Positions 9,272-18,149 of a stretch of DNA of 64,000 nucleotides are shown here, one piece after another. A program made the position numbers and the translations under genes. Source of the DNA: Mixta calida (GTDB lineage: Bacteria > Pseudomonadota > Gammaproteobacteria > Enterobacterales > Enterobacteriaceae); contig NZ_CP026378.1 in NCBI RefSeq assembly GCF_002953215.1, positions 1,532,540 through 1,596,539 of the forward strand. Direction: 5' to 3'. The notes beneath the pieces were generated by a model that worked only from the letters and a program-made list of their open reading frames with translations, was not told the DNA's origin and made no database searches. Positions within the stretch are counted from its first letter, which is position 1, and each line of letters starts with the position of its first letter.

Positions 9272-9300
9272 AAAAAAGGTCGGCGCTGCCGACCTTTTTT
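9272..9300. terminator. Terminator after dacC
   Basis: AAGGTCGGC / GCCGACCTT stem, with six As before it and six Ts after it, 12 bases past the dacC stop. It would work in both directions. Confidence 0.9.
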
Positions 9301-9320
9301 ATCGCGCCTGACACAAACGC

Positions 9321-9505
9321 AGTTTGCCGTTCAGCCCGGCCGAGGTTTTAACTTTTCAGGGTTATAGCCAGCGGCCATTTGCCGTTCAGCCCGACCAGAG
9401 TTTTACCCTTTCAGAACTTATAACCAGCGATCATTTACCGTTCAGCCCGATCAGAGCTTTACCTTCTCCGGCATTATCACCAGTTGTTATTTGCCATTCT
9501 TACCG
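9321..9505. repeat. 56-bp tandem repeat, three copies plus a partial
   Basis: Units start at 9323, 9378, 9434 and 9490 (period 55-56 bp). Each begins TTTGCCGTTCAGCCCG or a close variant and ends with a TTATA-ACCAGCG-type block; the last unit is cut after about 15 bases. Copies differ at roughly 15-25 % of bases. The period is not a multiple of three, and no maintained reading frame was seen. Confidence 0.8.
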
Positions 9506-9602
9506 CAGGCTTCATTGAAATTTATCAGCAACAAGCCTGACCGGGCATTCTGACAAACGACGCCGAACGCAAGGCGCGGGGAGGAGAGGTCGGGGAGTAA
9601 AG

Positions 9603-9630
9603 CGTCCCGCGCCAGGGAAGGCGCGGGACG
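9603..9630. repeat. GC-rich perfect inverted repeat
   Basis: Perfect 11-bp arms (CGTCCCGCGCC / GGCGCGGGACG) around the loop AGGGAA. There is no T-run on either side, so it is not a classical terminator. It lies between the two tandem-repeat blocks in the dacC-sdaC gap. Confidence 0.75.
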
Positions 9631-9680
9631 AGCTGTCAGGGATGACGGATTGCGTCTTTACGATCGGCCTCTCCTCCCTG

Positions 9681-9776
9681 CGCAGGCGCCAGCTCCCTCG
9701 GCCACCTGATCACGCAGGCGCCTGTTCCCTCAGCCGCTTGATCACGCAGGCGCCTTCTCCCTCACACACCCAATCC
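9681..9776. repeat. 32-bp tandem repeat, three copies
   Basis: Units begin at 9681, 9713 and 9745 with CGCAGGCGCC, then a CTCCCTC-type core and (in the first two) TGATCA at the end. The units are directly adjacent with no unique spacers, so this is not a CRISPR. The third copy degenerates at its end. Confidence 0.8.
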
Positions 9777-9799
9777 CGCAACCCCAACGGCCAAAAAGC

Positions 9800-9826
9800 A
9801 AAAAGGCCGGCAATGCCGACCTTTTT
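9800..9826. terminator. Terminator after sdaC (minus strand)
   Basis: An AAAAAGG-CCGGC / GCCG-CCTTTTT hairpin lies 18 bases past the sdaC stop, with one internal mismatch. T-runs flank it on both strands, so it also blocks rightward transcription out of the repeat block. Confidence 0.85.
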
Positions 9827-9843
9827 ACTTCTGACGCCGCAGC

Positions 9844-11130
9844 TTATCCCACCAGCGACCAGATGATAGCGGAGATAGAAATCGTTCCGATAACCACCAC
9901 GAAAATGTTGCTCAGGGCGCCGCTGTAGCGACGCATCGCCGGCACTTTATTGATGGCGTACATCGGCATCAGGAACAGCAGCACCGCGATAATCGGACCG
10001 CCCAGCGTCTCGATCATACCAAGAATGCTTGGGTTCCAGGTCGCCACCAGCCAGGTGGTCACCAGCATAAACAGCGCGGTCAGACGGTTCAGCTTATTCT
10101 CGCTGATGCTTTTGCCACGGCTGCGCAACGACTTGATGATCAACCCGTTAAAGCCTTCACGCGCGCCCAGATAGTGACCAAGGAACGATTTGGTGATCGC
10201 TACCATCGCCACAATCGGCGCCAGCCACGCCATCATCGGCGTATTAAAGTGGTTGGCGAGATAGGAGAGGATGGAGATATTCTGCGCTTTCGCTTCCGCC
10301 AGATGCGCCGGCGAAAGAGACAGCACGCAGCTGAAGACGAAAAACATTACCGTCAGCACCATCATCACATGGCTCAGCGCCAGAATGCGTGAACATTTGC
10401 GTTCAGCCTCTTCGCCATACTCCTCGCGCTTCGCTAAGGCAAAGGCGGAAATAATCGGCGAGTGGTTAAAAGAGAACACCATCACCGGCAGCGCCAGCCA
10501 CAGCGTCATCGGCAGGTTGCCGCCGTTGCCGCTAAAAGAAGCCTCCTGGAAAATCGCCGTGCTCCAGTTCGGGATCAGCCAGAACGCCAGCAGCATCAGC
10601 ACGCCGACAAACGGAAAAACCAGCAGGCTCATGGTTTTTACAATCACCTCTTTCCCGAAGCGGATAATCATCATCAAACCGACGATCAACAGCAGCGACA
10701 GCAGCGCGCGCGGCGGCGCCTGAATGTGCAGCTGGTGGGTCAGAAAGCTCTCTACCGTATTGGTAATCGCTACGCTGTAAACCAGCAGAATAGGGTAAAT
10801 GGCGAAAAAGTAGAGCAGCGTAATCACCTTGCCGGCGCCGATGCCGAAATGCTCTTCTACCACTTCAGTGATATCTTCGCCTGGCTTGCTGCCCGACAGC
10901 ACGAAACGGCAGAGGCCGCGGTGCGCGTAGTAAGTCATCGGGAAAGCCAGCAGCGCCATAATAATCAGCGGCACCAGTCCGCCGATGCCGGCATTGATCG
11001 GCAAAAAGAGTACGCCGGCGCCAATCGCCGTACCGTAAAGTCCCAACATCCACATGGTATCGGTTTTGCGCCAGCTGCTGGCGTGTGTTGTCGCCTGTCC
11101 GGTCTGGATTGCGGTTTGCTGTGAGGCCAT
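9844..11130 (-). CDS. sdaC: Serine/proton symporter SdaC
   Basis: An inner-membrane amino-acid transporter of the HAAAP family that imports L-serine with protons. Eleven hydrophobic segments are visible. Long stretches match E. coli SdaC: the N-terminal WRKTDTMWMLGLYGTAIGAG, then PGEDITEVVEEHFGIGAGK, VFSFNHSPIIS and GHYLGAREGFNG. The start is set at the ATG at 11130 (428 residues), because GGAG lies exactly 6 bases before it; the two earlier in-frame ATGs at 11142 and 11136 leave the ribosome binding site inside or touching the start. In E. coli sdaC pairs with sdaB elsewhere; here no serine deaminase is adjacent. Confidence 0.92.
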   Translation of the reverse strand: MASQQTAIQTGQATTHASSWRKTDTMWMLGLYGTAIGAGVLFLPINAGIGGLVPLIIMALLAFPMTYYAHRGLCRFVLSGSKPGEDITEVVEEHFGIGAGKVITLLYFFAIYPILLVYSVAITNTVESFLTHQLHIQAPPRALLSLLLIVGLMMIIRFGKEVIVKTMSLLVFPFVGVLMLLAFWLIPNWSTAIFQEASFSGNGGNLPMTLWLALPVMVFSFNHSPIISAFALAKREEYGEEAERKCSRILALSHVMMVLTVMFFVFSCVLSLSPAHLAEAKAQNISILSYLANHFNTPMMAWLAPIVAMVAITKSFLGHYLGAREGFNGLIIKSLRSRGKSISENKLNRLTALFMLVTTWLVATWNPSILGMIETLGGPIIAVLLFLMPMYAINKVPAMRRYSGALSNIFVVVIGTISISAIIWSLVG

Positions 11131-11660
11131 TACCATCTCCATGAGTAACGAATGAATATAAAAAACCGTCGGCGTTCGGCTATGCGAGCGCAGTTATTCA
11201 CCGCCGGTAAACAAATAGTGTCCTGGGGATACCCCGTTTTCGCGGCACACTCTACCATCATGAAAATAAGTTAAAAGTACCGCGATACCACTAATAGGTG
11301 ATTAGGATCACAATGCGGAGAATAAGTTAGGTTCGATAATCTGGATGTTTAATTATTTTTAATTTAATTCTCTAAGTTTGTTGTTAATCATGGAGGATAA
11401 AGCTGTTTTTTTATTTAATGTCTGGTTGTAAATAGCGAGGTGATTTGTTTGTTTTTTGTGCGATTGTTTTATTAATTTCTTTAAAAACAAATAATTGAAA
11501 TGATGCTCGCTTTGAATTTACACAGTTTGCGCAACAAATTAGTTTAATTTTCATTAAACGGCTCGTCTTTGCGCAATAGATCGTAAACAACGTGAAATAA
11601 GATCAAACAGGAATGAATAAAAAAAACGGGCCTGTAAAACAGACCCGTCAGAAGGGGAGA
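11131..11660. other. 530-bp AT-rich gap upstream of sdaC
   Basis: No gene is seen. The first 150 bases should hold the sdaC promoter and leader. The section at 11290-11600 is strongly AT-rich (runs of A and T, no open frame of note), with the ybjG terminator at its far end. A long AT-rich upstream region would suit Lrp or H-NS binding, but no specific operator is claimed. Confidence 0.5.
11613..11648 (-). terminator. Terminator after ybjG
   Basis: On the minus strand ACGGG-CTGT / ACAG-CCCGT (one mismatch) forms a stem followed by eight Ts, 12 bases after the ybjG stop codon. Confidence 0.85.
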
Positions 11661-12260
11661 TTAATTACGTACCCAGCCTTTTCTGATCGGCAGGGAAAAA
11701 AGCAGACGATAAATCTGATGCAGGAGTTTCATTAAAGGTTGGCCATACCAGGGCCAGGCCATCTGCGAAAACAGACAGCCCAGTACTCCTACCAGCAGCC
11801 CGCCCAGCATATCCATCGGCCAGTGAACGCCGAGAAAAACGCGCGACCAGGCGATAGCGATGCCGATTGCCAGCAGCAGCACGCCCGACCAGAGGCGGTG
11901 CCAGAAGATAAACGCCAGCGCAAAAGTGAAAATGGTGGTGCCATGATCGCTGGGATAAGAATCATCCGGCGCGTGCGACAGGAACTGGTGTCCAAAACCA
12001 ATGGCAAAAGGGCGCGGGTGAGGGAACAGTTGGCCGACGCACCAGGAGATCGCCAGCGCATAGAGCAGGGCGATGCCGGTTTTCAAGACCAGCTCCCGAA
12101 TGCCGCTATGCGGTCCCCAGAGCCACAGCGCGACAATCAGCATCGGGACAATGGCAATTAAATCTTTGGCGATAAACGTCGCCAGTTCCAGTAACCAGGC
12201 CGGAGAGTCCGGCGTGGCGTTGATCCAGAGAAACAGCGTCCGGTTCAACTCTTCCATCAT
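11661..12260 (-). CDS. ybjG: Undecaprenyl-diphosphatase YbjG
   Basis: YbjG is an inner-membrane PAP2 (BacA-unrelated) enzyme that dephosphorylates undecaprenyl diphosphate on the periplasmic side to recycle the lipid carrier. The 199-residue sequence (E. coli 198) has five to six TM helices and the three PAP2 motifs: an HPRPF segment near residue 80, SYPSDHGT near 101 and SRVFLGVHWPMD near 147, which includes the catalytic histidine. It ends LPIRKGWVR, as in E. coli. Its ATG overlaps the stop codon of the upstream PAP2 gene by one base (TAATG), so the two are translationally coupled. Its expression should follow the PmrA-type box upstream of that first gene. Confidence 0.93.
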   Translation of the reverse strand: MMEELNRTLFLWINATPDSPAWLLELATFIAKDLIAIVPMLIVALWLWGPHSGIRELVLKTGIALLYALAISWCVGQLFPHPRPFAIGFGHQFLSHAPDDSYPSDHGTTIFTFALAFIFWHRLWSGVLLLAIGIAIAWSRVFLGVHWPMDMLGGLLVGVLGCLFSQMAWPWYGQPLMKLLHQIYRLLFSLPIRKGWVRN

Positions 12261-12997
12261 TATATCTTCCTCGTCTTATCTGTCAGGCGCGTTACACACC
12301 CATAAACCAACAACTGCGCCAGCCAAACCCACCAGCCAGACCATAAATTATGGGAAAGGAAGTGCGCGCCGCGCATCATCTGGCCATAACCCATCACTAA
12401 ACCCAGCGCGATTGCGCCGCCCCAACAGAGCCAGGCCATTCTGGGACGCGTCGGCCAGTAAAGAAAAAACAGCGCCATCAGACTAAAGCCGCTTGAGGCG
12501 TGCCCACCGGGAAAACAACGCCCAGGCCCGCTTTCCATCGGCACGGCGCCGAGCAGCGGATAAGAGAACGCTTTACCGCCGAACTGCACCAGATCCCAGG
12601 GGCAGGAGTGCGCGCTTGTCGCTTTCAACACGCCCACAGCCAGCGACCCGACGCCGATCAACAGCGCTACCAGCACCCAGCGCGGCTGACGACGAATCAG
12701 GCCCGCCAGCAGCAGCGCAACGCCGATGACAATGACGATATCCTTCAACAGGCGATGATTGATCAGATCCAGCCAACGGTTATCCTTCCAGGGAAATTGC
12801 TGCGTCATGGGATCGAACCAGTAACCGGTCAGCGCCATATCCAGGCTCCCGTCGCGCGCCAGCCACAAAAACAGCAGGCCCAAAACCGCCAGAAAAACAG
12901 CATGGATAGCGTAGAAGCGTCCCGGCAAAGGGTAAAGCGCCTTAATCCTAATCGGAGGGGATGTTGCGGGTTGGTTTAACTTTGATGTCAGTTGCAT
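12260..12997 (-). CDS. PAP2-family membrane phosphatase, unnamed
   Basis: A 245-residue inner-membrane protein with about six TM helices and PAP2 motifs in order: an SAHSCPWDL segment near residue 127, CFPGGHASSGF near 161 and MRGAHFLSHNLWSGW near 208, which contains the catalytic histidine. This motif set is that of PAP2 proteins distinct from YbjG and resembles lipid A or lipid-carrier phosphatases/phosphotransferases. The exact substrate is unknown. It is the first gene of a two-gene operon with ybjG (one-base overlap). A sequence matching the PmrA consensus lies 47 bases upstream of its ATG, which points to a cell-envelope role under polymyxin, iron or acid stress. E. coli K-12 has no gene here. 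Confidence 0.85.
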   Translation of the reverse strand: MQLTSKLNQPATSPPIRIKALYPLPGRFYAIHAVFLAVLGLLFLWLARDGSLDMALTGYWFDPMTQQFPWKDNRWLDLINHRLLKDIVIVIGVALLLAGLIRRQPRWVLVALLIGVGSLAVGVLKATSAHSCPWDLVQFGGKAFSYPLLGAVPMESGPGRCFPGGHASSGFSLMALFFLYWPTRPRMAWLCWGGAIALGLVMGYGQMMRGAHFLSHNLWSGWWVWLAQLLVYGCVTRLTDKTRKI

Positions 12998-13024
12998 GAC
13001 CGTGCCTGCAAAGGGAACAGGCTG

Positions 13025-13060
13025 GCTATAGTGACGATCGGTCCTTAAGAAAACATTAAG
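13025..13060 (-). promoter_or_regulatory. PmrA (BasR) box and -10 region before PAP2-ybjG
   Basis: On the minus strand CTTAAT-N5-CTTAAG (13044-13060) matches the known PmrA half-site pattern. TATAGC (13025-13030) lies 13 bases downstream as a possible -10, so the box would cover the -35 region, the usual place for PmrA activation. Salmonella ybjG (mig-13) is a known PmrA target, which supports the call. Confidence 0.7.
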
Positions 13061-13083
13061 AGAAGGCGACGAAAAGCAGGCAT

Positions 13084-13149
13084 AAAAAAACCCGCTAATC
13101 AGAGATTAACGGGCTCCACAATTTGGGGATTTCAAAGAAAAGCAGTGGC
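13084..13149 (-). ncRNA. rybB: RybB small regulatory RNA
   Basis: The minus-strand transcript would begin GCCACTGCTTTTCTTTGA, the conserved 5' seed of RybB, which base-pairs with outer-membrane porin mRNAs with the help of Hfq. It continues with CCCC-AA-TTGTGGAG and ends in a hairpin (CCCGTTAATC / GATTAGCGGG) with seven Ts. Position beside ybjL matches E. coli. At about 66 nt it is shorter than the 79-80 nt E. coli RNA, because the terminator stem-loop is smaller; the seed is intact. It is preceded by a sigma-E promoter. Confidence 0.93.
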
Positions 13150-13155
13150 ACATAT

Positions 13156-13182
13156 TGAGACTGCCAGCCATGAAAGAAGTTC
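13156..13182 (-). promoter_or_regulatory. Sigma-E promoter of rybB
   Basis: On the minus strand, GAACTT (13177-13182) and TCTCA (13156-13160) are separated by 16 bases, with the RybB 5' end 7 bases further on. Both elements and the spacing fit the sigma-E consensus known for rybB. Confidence 0.85.
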
Positions 13183-13203
13183 GCACAAAAAATAAAATAT
13201 TTT

Positions 13204-14892
13204 TTAGCCGCCCAGCGCCGGCCAGATAATTACAATCAGCGTGCCCGCCAGCGTCAGTAAAACGTTAGCGATAGCGTAGGTTCCGGCATAGCCCAGCGCC
13301 GGGATATTGCTGCGCGCGGTATCGCTGATAATCTCCATCGCCGGGGCGCAGGTGCGCGCGCCCATGATGGCGCCGAACAGCAGGGCGCGGTTCATGCGCA
13401 GCACGTAGGCGCCGAACAGGTAGCAGAGCACCACCGGCAGCAGGCTCACCGCCAGGCCGCTCACCAGCATAAGCAGGCCGGTTTCGCCCAGGCCTTTCCC
13501 CAGGCCGCTGCCGGCGCTGAGTCCGACGCCGGCCATAAACACCATCAGGCCGAACTCTTTCACCATCGTCAGCGCGCCCTGCGGGATATAGCCGAAGGTT
13601 GGATGGTTGGCACGCAGAAAGCCCAGCATGATGCCGGCGAACAGCAGGCCGGCGGCGTTGCCGATGCCGAAGCTGAAGGCGCTGAACTGGAAGCTCACCA
13701 TGCCGATCATCAGACCTATGATAAAAAAGGCGCAAAAAGCGAGCAGGTCGGTCACCTGACTGTGAATAGAGATAAAGCCGATGCGATCGGCAAGGCTCTT
13801 TACACGGCGCGCTTCGCCGCTGACCTGCAGCACGTCGCCTTTATTCAGCATGATGCTGTCGTCGATCGGCATCTCAATCTGGCTGCGGATAACGCGGTTA
13901 AGGAAGCAGCCGTGATCGGTCAGCTTCAGATGACTGAGACGCTTGTTGACCGCATTGTGGTTTTTCACCACGATCTCTTCGGTGACGATGCGCATATCGA
14001 GCAGATCGCGGTCGAACACCTCTTTACCGTTGCGGAAGCTGGGATCGAGACGCGCATGGGCGTCGGGATAGCCCACCAGCGAAATTTCATCGCCCAACTG
14101 CAGCACCGCGTCGCCGTCGGGACTGGCCAGAATGCCGTTGCGGCGGATACGTTCGATATAGCAACCCGTCTGGCGGTAGATGCCCAGCTCGCGCAGATTT
14201 TTTCCGTCCGCCCAGGCGACCAGTTCAGGACCGACGCGGTAGGCGCGGATCACCGGCAGATAGACTTTTCGCTGGCTGTCGGCGTCGAGACCGCGTTCGC
14301 GGGCGATCTGCTGCGCGCAGGTAGGCAGATCCTGATGCTGCAGGCGCGGCAGGTAGCGGGCGCCGAAGATCAGGCTGACCAGGCCGACCAGGTAGGTCAG
14401 GGCATAGCCGAGGCTGAGGTGATCCTGCATCTGGCCGAGCAGCGGGCTGTCGCTCATTGACTGCCGTAGCGTATCGCCGGCGCCGACCAGCACCGGCGTA
14501 GAGGTCATTGCGCCCGCCAGCATCCCCGCCGTCAGGCCGATATCCCAGCCGAACGCTTTGCCCAGCGCCAGCGCCAGCAGCATGGCGCTGCTGACCATCA
14601 CCAGCGCCAGCATCAGGTAGTTTTTGCCGTCGCGGAAAAAAATAGAGAAGAAATTGGGCCCGGCCTCGACGCCTACGCAAAAAATAAACAGCATAAAGCC
14701 CAGACTCAGCGCATTGGTATTAATGCCAAAGTGCTGCTGGCCCAGTATAAGCGAAACCACTAAAACACCAATGGAATTACCCAGTTGCACCGAGCCGAGG
14801 CGTAATTTACCCAGACAGAGGCCTAAAGCCAGCACGACGAATAATAACAAAATATCATTACGGCTTAACAAATCTGCGACGTTTATATTCAC
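13204..14892 (-). CDS. ybjL: Putative transporter YbjL (AAE family)
   Basis: A 562-residue inner-membrane protein (E. coli YbjL 561) of the aspartate:alanine exchanger family. It has two blocks of TM helices, residues 1-190 and 385-562, flanking two cytoplasmic TrkA_C (RCK_C) domains at about 200-375. The halves are internal duplicates, seen in the paired GVGLSAG and GVEAGPNF segments with [11 protein letters not shown] in the first half. The substrate of YbjL is not firmly established; dicarboxylate or amino-acid exchange is the family role. It is a single gene on the minus strand, with rybB just downstream, as in E. coli. Confidence 0.93.
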   Translation of the reverse strand: MNINVADLLSRNDILLLFVVLALGLCLGKLRLGSVQLGNSIGVLVVSLILGQQHFGINTNALSLGFMLFIFCVGVEAGPNFFSIFFRDGKNYLMLALVMVSSAMLLALALGKAFGWDIGLTAGMLAGAMTSTPVLVGAGDTLRQSMSDSPLLGQMQDHLSLGYALTYLVGLVSLIFGARYLPRLQHQDLPTCAQQIARERGLDADSQRKVYLPVIRAYRVGPELVAWADGKNLRELGIYRQTGCYIERIRRNGILASPDGDAVLQLGDEISLVGYPDAHARLDPSFRNGKEVFDRDLLDMRIVTEEIVVKNHNAVNKRLSHLKLTDHGCFLNRVIRSQIEMPIDDSIMLNKGDVLQVSGEARRVKSLADRIGFISIHSQVTDLLAFCAFFIIGLMIGMVSFQFSAFSFGIGNAAGLLFAGIMLGFLRANHPTFGYIPQGALTMVKEFGLMVFMAGVGLSAGSGLGKGLGETGLLMLVSGLAVSLLPVVLCYLFGAYVLRMNRALLFGAIMGARTCAPAMEIISDTARSNIPALGYAGTYAIANVLLTLAGTLIVIIWPALGG

Positions 14893-15182
14893 GTATTAAC
14901 TTCTTGTTTACCAGTAACTTGTTGAAAGACCTGAATTTCCAGGCTAACGTTATTTCCTGTAAGCGCGATGATGGACCGGGCAGTGGCCCGTCCGGAAAGC
15001 GATATTCAGGGGCATATGTAAAGTGGCGCTTATTTTATTCATTTATTCTTCAGACCTCCAGTAGAAAGCCAGAGTAAAAACAAAATATTTATTAACTTTT
15101 TCCTGTTAATTGTTTAACAGCTTTTTCAGAAACGCTTATTTTTTTGACGGTCCTGGGTAGCAGAAATAAATGAGGAAATTCT

Positions 15183-15554
15183 ATGCTGTTGTATGGCGTC
15201 CGCTGGCCGGGCGTAATGATTTGTATGACGCTTTACTGCGCGACCTTCCTGCTGGCGCGCTATAGCGGCGAAGACACGTCTGGCTACTCTTCGGAGCAGA
15301 CCGGGCTGCTGCTGTTTATGCTGCCGGGCCTGGTCGCGGCGTTGATAAATCGTCGGACGCCGCTGAGCCACGCGCTGCTGGCGGCGCTGGCGGCGACGCC
15401 GTGCTGCCTGCTGATCGGCTTCAGTCATGCGTTTATTTCTCAGTCGCTGTTGCAGGAGCTGGCCTGGCTGACCAGCGCCATATTCTGGTGCGGCTTCGGC
15501 GCGCTGCTGGTGATGCTGTGGCGTACCCTGACCGCCTCGCGCACAACGCGCTGA
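15183..15554 (+). CDS. ybjM: Inner-membrane protein YbjM
   Basis: A 123-residue protein (E. coli 125) with four predicted TM helices and conserved blocks LLFMLPGLVAAL near residue 41 and QELAWLTSAIFWCGFGALL near 95. Molecular function is unknown in E. coli too. N-terminal similarity is low, and the call rests on those C-terminal blocks and on the position between ybjL and grxA. The ATG has a GAGGA motif about 8 bases upstream. Confidence 0.8.
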   Translation: MLLYGVRWPGVMICMTLYCATFLLARYSGEDTSGYSSEQTGLLLFMLPGLVAALINRRTPLSHALLAALAATPCCLLIGFSHAFISQSLLQELAWLTSAIFWCGFGALLVMLWRTLTASRTTR

Positions 15555-15621
15555 CGCGTTGGCCAGGCCAGCGCCACGATCTTGCGTTAAGCCCGCTGTC
15601 GCGATGGCGCGTCAGACGCAT

Positions 15622-15656
15622 AAAAAAACCGGCGCGCCTGAGCGGGCCGGTTTTTT
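15622..15656. terminator. Bidirectional terminator between ybjM and grxA
   Basis: AAAAAAACCGGC / GCCGGTTTTTT hairpin between two convergent genes, 17 bases beyond the grxA stop codon. Strong A- and T-runs serve both strands. Confidence 0.85.
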
Positions 15657-15673
15657 ACGCCGCTGATTTACCT

Positions 15674-15937
15674 TTACAGCGCGACGCCCAGGTTCGCTTT
15701 GCTCCAGGCGTTGAAGTCGGTAAAGCCGCCGATGTGCTGGGTATCGACGAAAATCTGCGGCACAGTTTCTACCGGCTTACCGACTTTCTCTTCCAGATCT
15801 TTCTTGGTAATGCCTTCCGCCTGAATGTCAACGTAGCGGAAGTTGAAGTCTTCACGCTCTGCGGTCAGCTTTTCCGCCAGATCTTTCGCACGTACGCAGT
15901 AGGGGCAGCCGGGACGGCCAAAAATCACTGCAAGCAT
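15674..15937 (-). CDS. grxA: Glutaredoxin 1
   Basis: A small cytoplasmic thiol-disulfide oxidoreductase that uses glutathione to reduce ribonucleotide reductase, PAPS reductase and OxyR. The 87-residue thioredoxin fold carries the active site Cys11-Pro-Tyr-Cys14, the cis-proline segment TVPQIFVD and the GG element (HIGGFTDF) that bind glutathione. It is divergent from ybjC-nfsA-rimK, as in E. coli, where OxyR activates grxA. No OxyR site could be assigned with confidence in the 200-bp gap. GAGATAAC precedes the ATG. Confidence 0.95.
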   Translation of the reverse strand: MLAVIFGRPGCPYCVRAKDLAEKLTAEREDFNFRYVDIQAEGITKKDLEEKVGKPVETVPQIFVDTQHIGGFTDFNAWSKANLGVAL

Positions 15938-16140
15938 CGTTATCTCCTTTGTCTCTCATTTTTGTGTGAATTATGTCACACTTTTAAGCTAGCTGAACGC
16001 ATCATCGCGCCGGGCCTTCCCCTCTGTAAAGAAGGCTGTGCCTGTTGCTACAATGCATACAGGCTATGCGTCATTGTGCCAGTTACGCTTTAATATGAAA
16101 CCCCCGTTTCGTTTGCGGGATGCCAAAAGGGAGAAATCCG

Positions 16141-16431
16141 GTGAAACGTGCTCTGCAGTTGCCTAAAACGGTGCTGGCGCTGGAAGCTGTCGGCATCCTG
16201 CTGCTGATTCTGGCTTTTCTACTTGTGCAGCATCTGGTGGCGCTGCCTGTCGGCTGGTCCGGCCGGCGCATCGCCACCGCGCTGATTTTTACCGGCATTG
16301 TCCTGATGCTGCCCGCCGCCGTCGCGCTGATGTGGCGCATGGCGCAGGCTATCGCGCCTGAGCTTTTCGGCCGCCGCCGCGACGATGCCTCATCGAAACC
16401 TACCGGAGATTCACATGACGCCGACCATTGA
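16141..16431 (+). CDS. ybjC: Inner-membrane protein YbjC
   Basis: A 96-residue protein with two TM helices (about 11-33 and 44-66), the conserved LPKTVLALE motif near the start and MLPAAVALMW in the second helix; E. coli YbjC has 95 residues. Function is unknown. GTG at 16141 is chosen because GGGAG lies 7 bases before it and the product then aligns with E. coli YbjC; the upstream ATG at 16120 would bury that site. The gene overlaps nfsA by 17 bases, implying coupled translation in a ybjC-nfsA-rimK operon. In E. coli the operon belongs to the SoxRS/Mar regulon. Confidence 0.85.
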   Translation: MKRALQLPKTVLALEAVGILLLILAFLLVQHLVALPVGWSGRRIATALIFTGIVLMLPAAVALMWRMAQAIAPELFGRRRDDASSKPTGDSHDADH

Positions 16432-17137
16432 ACTGTTACGTGCGCATCGTTCGATTCGTGCTTTTACCGATCAACCGATTAGCGATGAACAGCGTGAGGC
16501 GATTATCGCCGCTGCGCAGTCGGCTTCCACGTCCAGCTTTTTACAATGCTCATCCATTATTCGTATTACCGACAAGGCGCTGCGTGAACAGCTGGTGACG
16601 CTGACCGGCGGCCAGCATTATGTGGCGCAGGCGGCGGAGTTCTGGGTGTTCTGCGCCGATTTTCAGCGCAATCTGCAAATCTGTCCTGAGGCGCAGCTCG
16701 GTCTGGCGGAACAGCTGCTGCTGGGCTGCGTCGATACGGCGATTATGGGACAGAACGCGATGATCGCCGCCGAGTCGCTCGGACTGGGCGGCGTCTATAT
16801 CGGCGGCATCCGCAACAGCATCGGGCAGGTGACCGAGTTGCTCGGCCTGCCGCAGCATGTGCTGCCGCTGTTCGGCATGTGCCTCGGCTGGCCGCAGCAG
16901 GAGCCCGATCTGAAGCCGCGCATGCCCGCCAGCATGCTGGTGCATGAAAATCGCTATCATCCGCTCGATCCAGTGCAGCTGGACGCCTACGATCGTGAGC
17001 TGGAAGCCTATTATCAGCAGCGCGACAGCAACCAGCGCAGCGACAATTTCAGCAACCATATTCGTCGCACCATCGTGCGTGAAAGCCGTCCCTTTATTCT
17101 CGACTACCTGCACAAGCAGGGTTGGGCAACGCGGTAA
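16415..17137 (+). CDS. nfsA: Oxygen-insensitive NADPH nitroreductase NfsA
   Basis: A cytoplasmic FMN flavoprotein that reduces nitroaromatics and quinones with NADPH. With the ATG at 16415 (GGAG 7 bases ahead) it has 240 residues, exactly as in E. coli. Conserved segments are [12 protein letters not shown] (phosphate binding), [12 protein letters not shown]-like residues near 40, [13 protein letters not shown] near 130 and the C-terminal [17 protein letters not shown]. It is the middle gene of the ybjC-nfsA-rimK operon. An in-frame ATG 30 bases upstream has no ribosome binding site and is rejected. Confidence 0.95.
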   Translation: MTPTIELLRAHRSIRAFTDQPISDEQREAIIAAAQSASTSSFLQCSSIIRITDKALREQLVTLTGGQHYVAQAAEFWVFCADFQRNLQICPEAQLGLAEQLLLGCVDTAIMGQNAMIAAESLGLGGVYIGGIRNSIGQVTELLGLPQHVLPLFGMCLGWPQQEPDLKPRMPASMLVHENRYHPLDPVQLDAYDRELEAYYQQRDSNQRSDNFSNHIRRTIVRESRPFILDYLHKQGWATR

Positions 17138-17157
17138 TTTCAGGCGGAGACCTTCGG

Positions 17158-18060
<903 letters not shown>

Positions 18061-18149
18061 ATCGCCTTTTTGACCGGCGGACGTGGTTTTCAGGTTGCTT
18101 TTTCCGTAAGCTATTGCGCTTATTTCAACGCGGTATAGGGCAGTAGCAT

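Noticed and set aside
9324-9518. 64-codon open frame in the 56-bp repeats
   Set aside because: The repeat period is not divisible by three, so each copy is read in a different frame. No ribosome binding site.
9681-9776. CRISPR array
   Set aside because: The 32-bp units touch each other with no unique spacers, and no cas gene is nearby.
15938-16140. OxyR and SoxS/MarA sites in the grxA-ybjC gap
   Set aside because: Both are expected from E. coli, but no sequence matched either consensus well enough to place a site.
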